Shown piece after piece: positions 32,652 through 40,694 of a DNA stretch of 64,000 nt (position 1 is its first letter; every line of letters begins with the position of its first letter). The stretch covers positions 558,001 through 622,000 of the forward strand of contig NZ_QTKX01000003.1 in the NCBI RefSeq assembly GCF_018424685.1. The letters run 5' to 3'. The position numbers and the translations under genes are program-made. Below the pieces are notes generated by a model. It was not told where the DNA came from and searched no databases. It saw only the letters and a list, made by a program, of their open reading frames with translations. Source of the DNA: Mesobacillus boroniphilus (GTDB lineage: Bacteria; Bacillota; Bacilli; Bacillales; Cytobacillaceae).

Positions 32652-33710
32652 ATGAGAATCCTAGCGATAAATCCAGGCTCCACTTCTACTAAGCTAGCAG
32701 TTTATGAAGATGAAAAATTACTTTTTGAAGAAACCATCCGTCATGCTGATGCTGAAATCATCAAGCTGCCAGATTTAGCCGACCAGCTGCCGTACAGGCT
32801 TGAATCCATCTTGGGTGCATTACGGATGAATGACTTCAAGCCTTCAGAGCTGGACGCGGTTGTAGGACGGGGTGGAATGCTGAAGCCCATGGACAGTGGA
32901 ACATATATTGTTGATGAACATCTGCTGGATGATGCACGTTCAGGAAAACATGGCAATCATGCTTCGAATTTGGGATCGATCATCGCAGCGGAAATAGCTG
33001 GCACTCATCAAATACCAGCCTTTATAGTTGATCCTGTATGTGTGGATGAACTGATCGTGGAAGCGAGGATTTCCGGTCTGGCTGATATTGAAAGGAAAAG
33101 CCATGTTCACGCTCTCAATATCAAGGCAGTTTCCCGTAAAATGGCAGCAGAGCTCGGGAAGGATTTGGATGATACAAGCTTTGTCGTGGCCCATCTAGGG
33201 AGCGGCATTTCAGTCGCTGCACTTCGGAAGGGCAGGATCATAGACGTCAATAATGCCGAAAATGAGGGACCATTCTCTCCCGAACGGGCAGGCGGACTCC
33301 CAGCAAAACAGCTCGTTCAGCTTTGTTTTTCAGGAAAATACACCGAAAAAGAATTGCTTCAACGAATGACAAGACAGGGTGGAATGTATTCTTATCTTGA
33401 AACAAAGAGTGTTATAGAAGTAGAGCAGCAGGCGCAGGATGGGGACAAGGAAGCTGCTATTATTTTAAAAGCAATGGTACATCAGATAGGAAAAGAGATT
33501 GGGGCCATGGCCACCGTACTGGAAGGTAAGATGGATGGATTCATCCTTACCGGGGGAATCGCCCATTCAGATATGATTGTACGATTAATTCAGGAGAAAA
33601 TCAGTTTCCTGGGAAAAGTTTTCGTCCGGCCAGGTGAAGAGGAATTGGAAGCACTGGCTGCAGGTGCTTTTCGAGTGATGATTGGCCAGGAAGACGCGAA
33701 AATTTATTAA
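32652..33710 (+). CDS. buk: butyrate kinase
   Basis: The protein has 352 residues. Acetate/butyrate kinase features: ILAINPGSTSTKLAVYEDE at the N-terminus, VGRGGMLKPMDSGTY, FVVAHLGSGISVAALRKGRIIDVNNA (given in part) and FILTGGIAHSD with VFVRPGEEELEALAAG. It transfers phosphate from branched acyl phosphate to ADP. It ends the operon at a strong terminator; the dehydrogenase-complex genes (lpdV, bkdAA, bkdAB, bkdB) are not downstream. Confidence 0.94.
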   Translation: MRILAINPGSTSTKLAVYEDEKLLFEETIRHADAEIIKLPDLADQLPYRLESILGALRMNDFKPSELDAVVGRGGMLKPMDSGTYIVDEHLLDDARSGKHGNHASNLGSIIAAEIAGTHQIPAFIVDPVCVDELIVEARISGLADIERKSHVHALNIKAVSRKMAAELGKDLDDTSFVVAHLGSGISVAALRKGRIIDVNNAENEGPFSPERAGGLPAKQLVQLCFSGKYTEKELLQRMTRQGGMYSYLETKSVIEVEQQAQDGDKEAAIILKAMVHQIGKEIGAMATVLEGKMDGFILTGGIAHSDMIVRLIQEKISFLGKVFVRPGEEELEALAAGAFRVMIGQEDAKIY

Positions 33711-33713
33711 AAA

Positions 33714-33767
33714 TGCCTGAGCTTATGTGTTTTTCGAGGACACATAAAGGCTCAGGCACTTTTTTTG
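33714..33767 (+). terminator. terminator of bcd-ptb-buk
   Basis: TGCCTGAGC-TTATGTGT and ACACATAAAG-GCTCAGGCA form a long stem, followed by C and a T-tract. Confidence 0.9.
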
Positions 33768-33782
33768 ATTAGAATAATGGAG

Positions 33783-33921
33783 TTGTTTGCAAAAATAGAT
33801 TTTAATCGCAAAAAATAGAATTTATTCGCAAAAAACATACTTTTATTCGCAAATATTACGATGTATTCGCAAAAACCATCCTCTTATTCGCTAACTGGAA
33901 ATTATCGCAGATTTTTTCCAG
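33783..33921 (+). repeat. periodic array B: TTATTCGCAAA units every 19-21 bp plus terminal hairpin
   Basis: Six units centred on TTTGC/TCGC end at 33790, 33809, 33829, 33850, 33870 and 33891 (19-21 bases apart). The last joins CTGGAAA (33895-33901) paired with TTTCCAG (33915-33921) across a 13-base loop. The right arm of the hairpin lies inside the last codons of the convergent panE-like gene. Confidence 0.8.
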
Positions 33922-34840
33922 CGCCAAGTCCATTCTCGTAGATCTTCACATTTCCATAGATCGCAGATAGAATCGGCGCTGCCAAACCCAACTTTTCAGC
34001 ATTCTCCAGCAAGTAGCCAAAGAGGTGATCTCCTTCTGTAAGAAGGGATTTTTCCATATCACGCTGCAGGGAGGATTTCATTCCATGGCCGATTTCCTTC
34101 ATTCTCCCCAGGGTGGCCTCCATAGCTCCTGCTGCAAGCGGGGCACCGATTTTCTCCATGATTGCCGCCGTTTCATTAACCAGGCCCTCAATTGTTTTCC
34201 AGCCATGCTCTTTTTCGCGAATAGGACCGATTGGGGACCTGAACAGGGAGGTGATGCCGCTTAGTGAAGTGATGAATAAGTATTTGTGCCACATCTCCTG
34301 CTCGATTTTTTCAGAAAGGCGGAAGCTTGCTTTCGTTCCATTGAATGTTTCTTCTAGCTGCAAGATTCGCTCCGTTTTTTCGTCATTCCGTTCACCGAAG
34401 ACCAAATCATGGATTGGGCTGGTTTGGATTATTTTTCCATCCTGAGTCAGGGTCGTCTCGATAAAGCATAGGCCTCCAATTACCTTTTCAGTCCCGAATG
34501 CTTCTATCAACACATCAAGATGCGCAATTCCATTCAATAATGGCAAGATCATCGTCTCGTTTCCTACATAAGGCCTGATGTCCTCAACCGCGCCATCCAG
34601 ATGGTAGGACTTCGTGGAAACAAGCACTACATCAAAGGGTTCCACATTTTCCCCTGATAAAACGGTCTTAGGTTCTGCAAAACGCATATCTCCATGAATG
34701 CTTTCCACCACCAACCCATTTGAACGAAGCTGCTGTTTGCGATTTTCTCGCACCAAAAACGTAACATCTTCTCCTTTTTCCAAAAGGCGACCGCCGAAGT
34801 AACCGCCAATTGCACCTGCTCCTACGATTAATATTTTCAT
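33902..34840 (-). CDS. 2-dehydropantoate 2-reductase family (PanE/ApbA-like)
   Basis: The protein has 312 residues from the ATG at 34840, 9 bases from AAGGAGG. The N-terminal Rossmann motif KILIVGAGAIGGYFGGRL is followed by VSTKSYHLDGAVEDI, LPLLNGIAHLDVLIEAFG and the C-terminal helical domain with KYLFITSLSGITSLFRSPIG and SLQRDMEK. It reduces ketopantoate with NADPH in coenzyme A synthesis, or a related 2-oxoacid. Its stop codon and last residues overlap repeat array B. There is no pan operon here, so a paralogue is likely. Confidence 0.87.
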   Translation of the reverse strand: MKILIVGAGAIGGYFGGRLLEKGEDVTFLVRENRKQQLRSNGLVVESIHGDMRFAEPKTVLSGENVEPFDVVLVSTKSYHLDGAVEDIRPYVGNETMILPLLNGIAHLDVLIEAFGTEKVIGGLCFIETTLTQDGKIIQTSPIHDLVFGERNDEKTERILQLEETFNGTKASFRLSEKIEQEMWHKYLFITSLSGITSLFRSPIGPIREKEHGWKTIEGLVNETAAIMEKIGAPLAAGAMEATLGRMKEIGHGMKSSLQRDMEKSLLTEGDHLFGYLLENAEKLGLAAPILSAIYGNVKIYENGLGAGKNLR

Positions 34841-34868
34841 ATCCATCAACCTCCTTGACTATGTAAAA

Positions 34869-34894
34869 GTGCACGCCTGGAATCAAGCGTGCAC
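34869..34894 (-). terminator. terminator of the cstA operon
   Basis: Reading leftward, GTGCACGC (34894-34887) and GCGTGCAC (34876-34869) flank a 10-base loop and are followed by TTTTAC. Confidence 0.75.
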
Positions 34895-34908
34895 CTGGTG
34901 TTGTCTTA

Positions 34909-35064
34909 TTAATATGCGAGGAGGGCAGCAAGAAGCCCTCCTGCAGTAATAATGACAATGATAATTTTAGCGAAAAGGGGAAGCTGCTCTTTCCCTTTGT
35001 CATTAACCTGTGCTTCCTTCTCATTGACCGATTTGCGGTATTCCGGACTGCAGCATCCGCTCAT
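34909..35064 (-). CDS. 51-residue Cys-containing membrane peptide accompanying cstA
   Basis: The start is at 35064 just before the cstA stop codon (35067). The product begins MSGCCSPEYRKSVNEKEAQV, is charged to residue 30 and ends in one membrane helix (LFAKIIIVIITAGGLLAALLAY). It lies at the end of the cstA transcript and is followed by the operon terminator. Small partner proteins often accompany CstA-type transporters. The CC pair near the N-terminus could bind metal or form a disulfide. Role unknown; gene reality is supported by position and composition. Confidence 0.65.
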   Translation of the reverse strand: MSGCCSPEYRKSVNEKEAQVNDKGKEQLPLFAKIIIVIITAGGLLAALLAY

Positions 35065-35066
35065 CG

Positions 35067-36518
35067 TTATGCCACCTTGTTGTAGTTGGAAATATCTTCA
35101 TCAAGCGGAATATTATTAGCTCGTGCTTTTTTAGCAGCGTTGAAGAAAATAACTGTGATGACAGCTGTTACGATTAACGCTCCGATATTGGATACTGTCA
35201 GCGACTGGCCGAATCCAATTTGAGCATTAAGAATGTAGGAAGTCGTAGCTGCTGTCATGAACATACCAGGAATCATCGCGATCCAGTAATTCTTCTTGGC
35301 AATGAACAGGTACATGGCACCAACCCAAAGCGCGATAACCGCTGTTGATTGGTTAGCCCAGGAGAAGTATCTCCAAAGAAGTGTGAAATCCACCTTTGTT
35401 AGTGCGAAAGAGATAACGAACAACGGAATCGCAATCCATAGACGGCTAGCAATTTTCTTTTGTGAAAAATTGAAGTAGTCAGCAATGATCATACGCGCGC
35501 TACGGAAAGCTGTATCACCTGAAGTGATTGGAAGTACGATTACGCCAAGAACTGCTAGAGTTCCGCCGATTGCGCCAAGCATCAATGTTGAAGCTTCACT
35601 TACGATTGCAGCAGGTCCGCCGTTCGCAAGCATGTCGTTCAAGCCGTTGTAGCCATCGAACAGGCTCATCGCAGCTGCAGCCCAGATCATGGCGATGATA
35701 CCTTCAGCGATCATCATGCCGTAGAAAATCTTGCGGCCGCTCTTTTCATTTTGCGTAGTACGAGAAATGATCGGTGTTTGTGTTGCATGGAAACCTGACA
35801 GCGCTCCGCAAGAAATTGTTAAGAATAATAGCGGGAAAATCGCTGCGCCCCCTGGATGGAAATTCGTCAAGGAAAGCTCAGGAATCGGTGCTCCAGTAAT
35901 TACAAGCATTGAGCCTACTCCGATTGCACTGATTAACAGCAATGCACCGAAAATCGGGTAGAAGCGGCCGATGATTTTATCAACTGGCAGAAGTGTCGCT
36001 AAGATATAGTAAATAAAGATTGCCCCGATAATAAGGCCCATTGTAACCTTTCCGTCCATCAAGTTGTGAAGCAAGCCAGCCGGAGCTGTGACGAAAACGG
36101 TTCCAACTAATAGTAAAAGAAGAATCGCAAACGCGTTAACAACATGTTTCATGAATTTGCCGAGGAACTTTCCTGCAAGTTCAGGAAGGTGTGCGCCTCT
36201 GTTACGGATTGAAATCATACCAGTAAGGTAATCATGGACAGCACCAGCGAAAATTGCGCCAAGAACGATCCAAAGGAAAGCAACCGGTCCATAAAGCGCT
36301 CCCATGATCGGCCCGAAAATAGGACCTACACCAGCGATATTAAGAAGTTGGATCAAAGAGTTCTTCGCTGTAGACATCGGCAAATAGTCAACGTCATCCT
36401 TATGAGTGAATGCCGGAGTGGAACGAGTCTCGTTCACGCCGAACACCTTTTCTACAAATTTGCCATACGTGAAATAACCAATAATTAAAAGTGCGATACC
36501 AGCTAGAAAAGTATACAT
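35067..36518 (-). CDS. cstA: CstA-family carbon starvation / pyruvate transporter-like protein
   Basis: The protein has 483 residues from the ATG at 36518, 6 bases from GAGGAGG. It has about 13 membrane segments and CstA-family motifs: DDVDYLPMSTAKNSLIQLLN, IAGVGPIFGPIMGALYGPVAFLW (in part), FHATQTPIISRTTQNEKSGR and SGDTAFRSARMIIADYF. It is shorter than the 600-700-residue CstA of many bacteria and resembles the compact form. CstA/BtsT proteins import pyruvate or peptides. The adjacent lytS-lytR pair is the gene arrangement of pyruvate-sensing systems, so pyruvate or a related acid is the best guess. Confidence 0.88.
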   Translation of the reverse strand: MYTFLAGIALLIIGYFTYGKFVEKVFGVNETRSTPAFTHKDDVDYLPMSTAKNSLIQLLNIAGVGPIFGPIMGALYGPVAFLWIVLGAIFAGAVHDYLTGMISIRNRGAHLPELAGKFLGKFMKHVVNAFAILLLLLVGTVFVTAPAGLLHNLMDGKVTMGLIIGAIFIYYILATLLPVDKIIGRFYPIFGALLLISAIGVGSMLVITGAPIPELSLTNFHPGGAAIFPLLFLTISCGALSGFHATQTPIISRTTQNEKSGRKIFYGMMIAEGIIAMIWAAAAMSLFDGYNGLNDMLANGGPAAIVSEASTLMLGAIGGTLAVLGVIVLPITSGDTAFRSARMIIADYFNFSQKKIASRLWIAIPLFVISFALTKVDFTLLWRYFSWANQSTAVIALWVGAMYLFIAKKNYWIAMIPGMFMTAATTSYILNAQIGFGQSLTVSNIGALIVTAVITVIFFNAAKKARANNIPLDEDISNYNKVA

Positions 36519-36594
36519 ATGAAACCTCCTCAAAGTAAATTGTATGCGTTTTCATTAAGTATAATAGAGAAGGAGAAATTATGGCTGTTTTGTG

Positions 36595-36670
36595 AACAAG
36601 ATGCAAGAATATGAGCCTGAAATGCAAAAAATGTCGATTAAAATGCAAAAAAGCATCCTTAAGATGCTTT
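36595..36670 (-). repeat. periodic array E: ATGCAA units every 20-21 bp, and lytR terminator
   Basis: ATGCAA occurs at 36601, 36622 and 36643 (20-21 bases apart). Reading leftward, AAGCATC-TTAA-GGATGCTT followed by T's forms a terminator for lytR within the same stretch. Confidence 0.6.
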
Positions 36671-36678
36671 AAGAGAAT

Positions 36679-37410
36679 TTATAATTCCAGCTGAATCCTC
36701 AATGCTTTTACATAATTACGGCTGACTGATAACATTTCATTGCGGCCTTCGAGTTCCAGTTGATAGGCCCCATTGAACCATGGGGTAAGACGGATAACAT
36801 AATCCAGATTCACAATATAGCTTTTATGAATGCGGAAAAATGAGTATGCCGTCAGCCTCATTTCAAGATCCTTTAAAGGTATTCTTGTTTCATATTCCCT
36901 TGTTTTTGTAATGATTTTTGAATATTTTTCCTCTCTCGAAATGTACAGGATATCCTTCGGGTCGAGATAAATGATCTCTCCATCACCTTCAACGGCAAGC
37001 TTGCCAGTTTGCTTGCCTGACTCCTGTTCAGCGGGCATCAGGAAATGCTTCTCAATCCTGAGGACCGTCTCCCTGAGTTGATTCTCGTCATAGGGTTTAA
37101 GCAAGTAATCAACTGCTTCATATCTGAAAGCCTCGGCAGCAAATTGAGGATAGGCGGTTGCGAACACAATCAGCGGTGATTTTCTTAATTCCATCAGCGC
37201 TTTTGCTGCTTCCATCCCATTCATTTTCGGCATTTCGACATCAAGGAAGACGACATCCGGGTGGAGCTGCAAAGCCTTCATGACCGCAGTTTCACCTGAT
37301 TCTGCTTCCCCGACAACCTGGATGGAAGGGAAGGACTGCAATAAATGCTTCAATTCATCCCTGCTATATAATTCATCATCAACGATTAGAGTACGTATCA
37401 TCTTGTCCAT
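36679..37410 (-). CDS. lytR: LytTR-family response regulator
   Basis: The protein has 243 residues; the ATG follows the lytS stop directly, with GGAGGA about 7 bases upstream. The receiver domain (1-120) has phosphoacceptor Asp in DVVFLDVEMPKMNGMEA, with Thr and Lys in FATAYPQFAAEAFRYEAVDYLLKPYDENQL (locations about 83-112). The LytTR DNA-binding domain (about 140-243) has IIYLDPKDILYISREEKYS and FFRIHKSYIVNLDYVIRL. With LytS it forms a two-component system; the likely target is cstA immediately downstream. Confidence 0.93.
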   Translation of the reverse strand: MDKMIRTLIVDDELYSRDELKHLLQSFPSIQVVGEAESGETAVMKALQLHPDVVFLDVEMPKMNGMEAAKALMELRKSPLIVFATAYPQFAAEAFRYEAVDYLLKPYDENQLRETVLRIEKHFLMPAEQESGKQTGKLAVEGDGEIIYLDPKDILYISREEKYSKIITKTREYETRIPLKDLEMRLTAYSFFRIHKSYIVNLDYVIRLTPWFNGAYQLELEGRNEMLSVSRNYVKALRIQLEL

Positions 37411-39147
37411 CTATAATTCCTCCGCTTGTGGAATTGTAAAGGAAATCTTTGTGCCTTTTCCAGTCGCACTATCAATCCGCAGTGAGGCTTCTTCCCCAAA
37501 ATTCATCGTAAGTCTTCTGTTTACATTGAAAAGTGCGATTCCACTTCCTGTTTCTGAATCAATTATTTGTTTACCCAACTGATTAATCCGTTCTTTGCTC
37601 ATTCCCTGCCCGTTATCTCTCACCGTTACAATCGTACTATTATCACTTTTGTGAATGTCTATATTAATTTGGCAGTCATGATCCATATTCTTAATCCCAT
37701 GTTTTACGGCGTTTTCTACAATTGGCTGGAGCGTCAGCGGCGGGATTTTTACAGGTAAAGCGTCATCCTCGATATCATAGGTAACCTTCAGTTTTTCCAC
37801 AAACCTGGCCTCTTCAATAGATAAATAGGCTTTCACGTGGGCTAATTCCTGCTCAAGTGTAGTCATCGACACCGTCGTCGCAGTCAGGTTCTGACGCAGG
37901 AAATGCGACAGAGAGACAAGCAGCTTCCTCGCTTTTGCAGGATCAATCCTGATCAGAGAGGTGATGACATTCATTGTATTGAAAAGGAAGTGAGGACTGA
38001 TTTGTGCCTGTAGGGCCTTTACTTCAGCTTCCTTGGCAAGCTGATAGGCTTTATCCGCTTCAGCGATTTCAAGCTGGTTGCTGAGCAGGTTGCTGAGACC
38101 GGATATGAGCTCAATGACGACATTGGTGATTTCTTTTTCCGATTTAAAATAAAACTTCAGCGTGCCAATCGTTTCGTCGCGCAGTTTCAATGGGGCAATC
38201 ACTGCAGCTCCAAGAGGGCAGCTTTGCTCACGGCAGTGAATCGTTTCATCATTGGCGACGACAAGCTTGCCGCTTTTCAGCACATCCCTCGTAATCTGCG
38301 TCTGGATGGGGCTTGTGGAACGATGATGGTCATCACCAAGGCCGACATGTGCCAGGATTTCAGATTGGTTTGTGATTGCGACCGCACTAGTCTGAACCTC
38401 GTTGTGTAAAATCTCGCAGACTGACCTTGCTGAATCCGGATTGATGCCTTTGCGCAGGTACGCGAGCGTCTGGTCGGCGATCCGCAGTGTTTTTTGCGCA
38501 AGCATCGCACCAGTCTTTTCCTCTTCGGAAACAACATTCTTTATCACCATCAAAAATAAAGCAGAGCCAAGCCCGTTTGCGAGAATCATTGGAACACCGA
38601 TAATTTCGACGAGTGTTTGCGCTTGATCATAAGGCTTGGCTATCAAAAGGATAATCAGCATTTGCACCGTTTCTGCAATCGCCCCAACCAGGAAGGCTGT
38701 CCTCAGATTGACATTGTTTTTCTTCTTTTGAAAACGGCCGGCAATGATTCCGGCAACGATGGCCGCAAGTCCGCAGGCAAGAGCGGTGAACCCGCCGAGC
38801 GTAAAGCGATGCAGACCCGCGATAAGGCCTGCGCCTATACCTACCTTGTATCCGCCAAGCATACCGGCAATCACGATCCCGATGACACGTGAATTGGCAA
38901 TTGCCTCATCTGATGCCAAGTCAGCAGCCCAGGGGTTGAACTGAAGTGTATCAGTTGAGAAGCTCATGCCTGAATATGTACCAATAATCCCGAAAAAACC
39001 AAAGAATACAATCGCAAAATATTGCTGTCGCTTGTTCAGGGAATTATGATAAATCAATCCCCGGAAGAAGCGGAACCTCGTTAAAATGAAAGCAATCGTC
39101 ACAATGATGCCGAGCCGTTCCAGCATCGTAATGAGTAATTCGAACAT
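37411..39147 (-). CDS. lytS: LytS-family sensor histidine kinase
   Basis: The protein has 578 residues. An N-terminal 5TMR-LYT membrane region (segments up to about residue 205) includes SGMSFSTDTLQFNPWAADLA and RVIGIVIAGMLGGYKVGIGAGLIAGLHR (in part). A GAF-like domain follows (SARSVCEILHNEVQTSAVAI to SCPLGAAVIAPLKLRDETI), then the His_kinase motif LQAQISPHFLFNTMNVI with the phosphorylated His, and an HATPase domain (VENAVKHGIKN, DNGQGM). The CPLG with Cys in the GAF region is seen in pyruvate-sensing relatives. It is probably co-expressed with lytR and regulates cstA. Confidence 0.93.
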   Translation of the reverse strand: MFELLITMLERLGIIVTIAFILTRFRFFRGLIYHNSLNKRQQYFAIVFFGFFGIIGTYSGMSFSTDTLQFNPWAADLASDEAIANSRVIGIVIAGMLGGYKVGIGAGLIAGLHRFTLGGFTALACGLAAIVAGIIAGRFQKKKNNVNLRTAFLVGAIAETVQMLIILLIAKPYDQAQTLVEIIGVPMILANGLGSALFLMVIKNVVSEEEKTGAMLAQKTLRIADQTLAYLRKGINPDSARSVCEILHNEVQTSAVAITNQSEILAHVGLGDDHHRSTSPIQTQITRDVLKSGKLVVANDETIHCREQSCPLGAAVIAPLKLRDETIGTLKFYFKSEKEITNVVIELISGLSNLLSNQLEIAEADKAYQLAKEAEVKALQAQISPHFLFNTMNVITSLIRIDPAKARKLLVSLSHFLRQNLTATTVSMTTLEQELAHVKAYLSIEEARFVEKLKVTYDIEDDALPVKIPPLTLQPIVENAVKHGIKNMDHDCQINIDIHKSDNSTIVTVRDNGQGMSKERINQLGKQIIDSETGSGIALFNVNRRLTMNFGEEASLRIDSATGKGTKISFTIPQAEEL

Positions 39148-39282
39148 AACCGTACCCCTCAGGAAGTGTTTGCATTCATTTTAAATGAACGATGATGAAA
39201 AACAAAGATATATAGATGTAGAAAGAAGCCCGGTCAGCAGCAACCAGGCTTTGTTTCGGTTGATAATATGATTCTAATCCAG

Positions 39283-39400
39283 CTTTATAGCGAAAATATT
39301 AATTTTATAGCGGAAAAGGATTTTTATAGCGGAATTGACTTTTTAATAGCGAAAAATAAATTTTTAATAACGATTTGGAAATTATTAGCTAATTTTTCAG
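39283..39400 (+). repeat. periodic array C1: TTATAGCGGAA units every 19-21 bp
   Basis: TAGCG (TAACG in the last copy) occurs at 39288, 39308, 39327, 39347 and 39368, spacing 19-21. A degenerate form of the terminal hairpin (TGGAAA, 13-base loop, TTTCAG) follows at 39376-39400. Confidence 0.8.
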
Positions 39401-39444
39401 GCCAATAATATGGATATGTGCACTCTCCGGTTAAAGTTCCCACC

Positions 39445-39570
39445 TTTATTGGCGATAATCTTATTATATTGGCGGAGTTCACAGTTTTATTGGCGATAAT
39501 CCCTCTTTTATTGGCGAAAATATAAATTTATTGGCGAACTGGAAATTCTGCGCGTTTTTTTCCAGTTCGC
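39445..39570 (+). repeat. periodic array C2: TTATTGGCGA units every 20-21 bp plus 12-bp hairpin
   Basis: TTGGCG occurs at 39449, 39469, 39490, 39511 and 39531. The last unit merges into GCGAACTGGAAA (39534-39545), perfectly complementary to TTTCCAGTTCGC (39559-39570), with a 13-base loop. Arrays C1 and C2 lie in tandem between lytS and the DUF4097 gene, the only long gene-free stretch there. Confidence 0.85.
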
Positions 39571-39655
39571 TAGGCGCATTTATCTGGCGAAATACATTCG
39601 CTCTACCACAATGTAAAATGGCAAACTGGAAAAATCAGTTTGCCAACTCATTTCA

Positions 39656-40519
39656 TTAAAAGATTTCAATATCGCCGCTTGATACATCAGCGTTGATTTC
39701 ATACTTTCCGCTTCCGTGTTTGCCGCTCAGGCGGTTATCGTTTTCTTCTTTGTTATCAAGCGGAAAGTCACTTGATAGGTCTCCGCTGCTTATTTTTCCG
39801 TTTAACGTAAAATCGGCATCATCTGGCAAATCCAGCTCGATATTACCTGAGCTTACATTTAAGTTAACGTCATCTGTCAAACGATCCATCTGGATGTCCA
39901 GCTCACCCGATGAAACATCTGCATCAAGTTTGCCAGAGTAATTCTGCACATTGACGCTTCCGGAGCTGACTTCAAATGAACCAGAGCCAGCAGCTATTGA
40001 ATTGATTTCCACATCGCCTGATGAACTGTGGTGCATGTAGGTTTCAACATCCAGGTTTTCCAAAACCATGCTTCCTGATCCGATATCAATCGCAAGCTTC
40101 TCTAGCTTCATTGGAGAATCAATAGAATGACCTTTGAATACTACTTCGCCTGAACCGAGCTCGATTTCCATATTCTTTTCATAGTCTTCAGGAATATAAA
40201 CTGTCAGAGTGGTTTTATCCATCTCAAACCAGTTGAACCAGAAGAACCCTTTTCGTTGAACAGCAACCTCGATATCATCGCCATGCTTATCAACTTTTAC
40301 CGTACCTTTGCCCTTCAGCTCGGCGCGTACATCATCCCGGTCTTCAGGCACGATCATCGTCTCGACGCTTGAAATATCAAACGTGATATTTTCCGTTTGA
40401 TTGGTCACCTTCACCGCGTCTTCCGCTTTTGCAAAGTTAACTCCGCTGCCATCAACAAAGTAGTTCCAACCGATATAAGCCCCGGTTATTACCAGGAAAA
40501 TAACCAAAATCCGTTTCAT
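39656..40519 (-). CDS. DUF4097 family envelope-associated protein
   Basis: The protein has 287 residues. One N-terminal hydrophobic segment (ILVIFLVITGAYIGWNYFV) acts as signal or anchor. Residues about 110-285 repeat a beta-strand motif (SSGDVEINSI, SSGSVNVQNY, SSGELDIQMD, SSGNIELDL, SSGDLSSDF, SSGDIEIF), the DUF4097 beta-solenoid. In LiaX/YvlB-type proteins this fold takes part in cell-envelope stress responses. It lacks the SHOCT N-terminus, so it resembles the exported type. Single gene. Confidence 0.85.
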   Translation of the reverse strand: MKRILVIFLVITGAYIGWNYFVDGSGVNFAKAEDAVKVTNQTENITFDISSVETMIVPEDRDDVRAELKGKGTVKVDKHGDDIEVAVQRKGFFWFNWFEMDKTTLTVYIPEDYEKNMEIELGSGEVVFKGHSIDSPMKLEKLAIDIGSGSMVLENLDVETYMHHSSSGDVEINSIAAGSGSFEVSSGSVNVQNYSGKLDADVSSGELDIQMDRLTDDVNLNVSSGNIELDLPDDADFTLNGKISSGDLSSDFPLDNKEENDNRLSGKHGSGKYEINADVSSGDIEIF

Positions 40520-40639
40520 TTTTAAAATCTCCTCTCAATCTCATTCTATATTTAGAATAAGGCAAAACATGCTGATCCCCAATGCACCTCCGATTTAAAT
40601 CAGGATAGGACCTAAGGCGGATATTGAGATAAGCTACTC

Positions 40640-40684
40640 ATGAAAAAAACCAGATTCCTTTCAGTTTGGGAATCTGGCTTCTTG
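40640..40684 (-). terminator. terminator of pepT
   Basis: Reading leftward, GCCAGATTCC and GGAATCTGGT arms around about 10 bases, then TTTTTT. Confidence 0.85.
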
Positions 40685-40694
40685 TTGTAATTTG

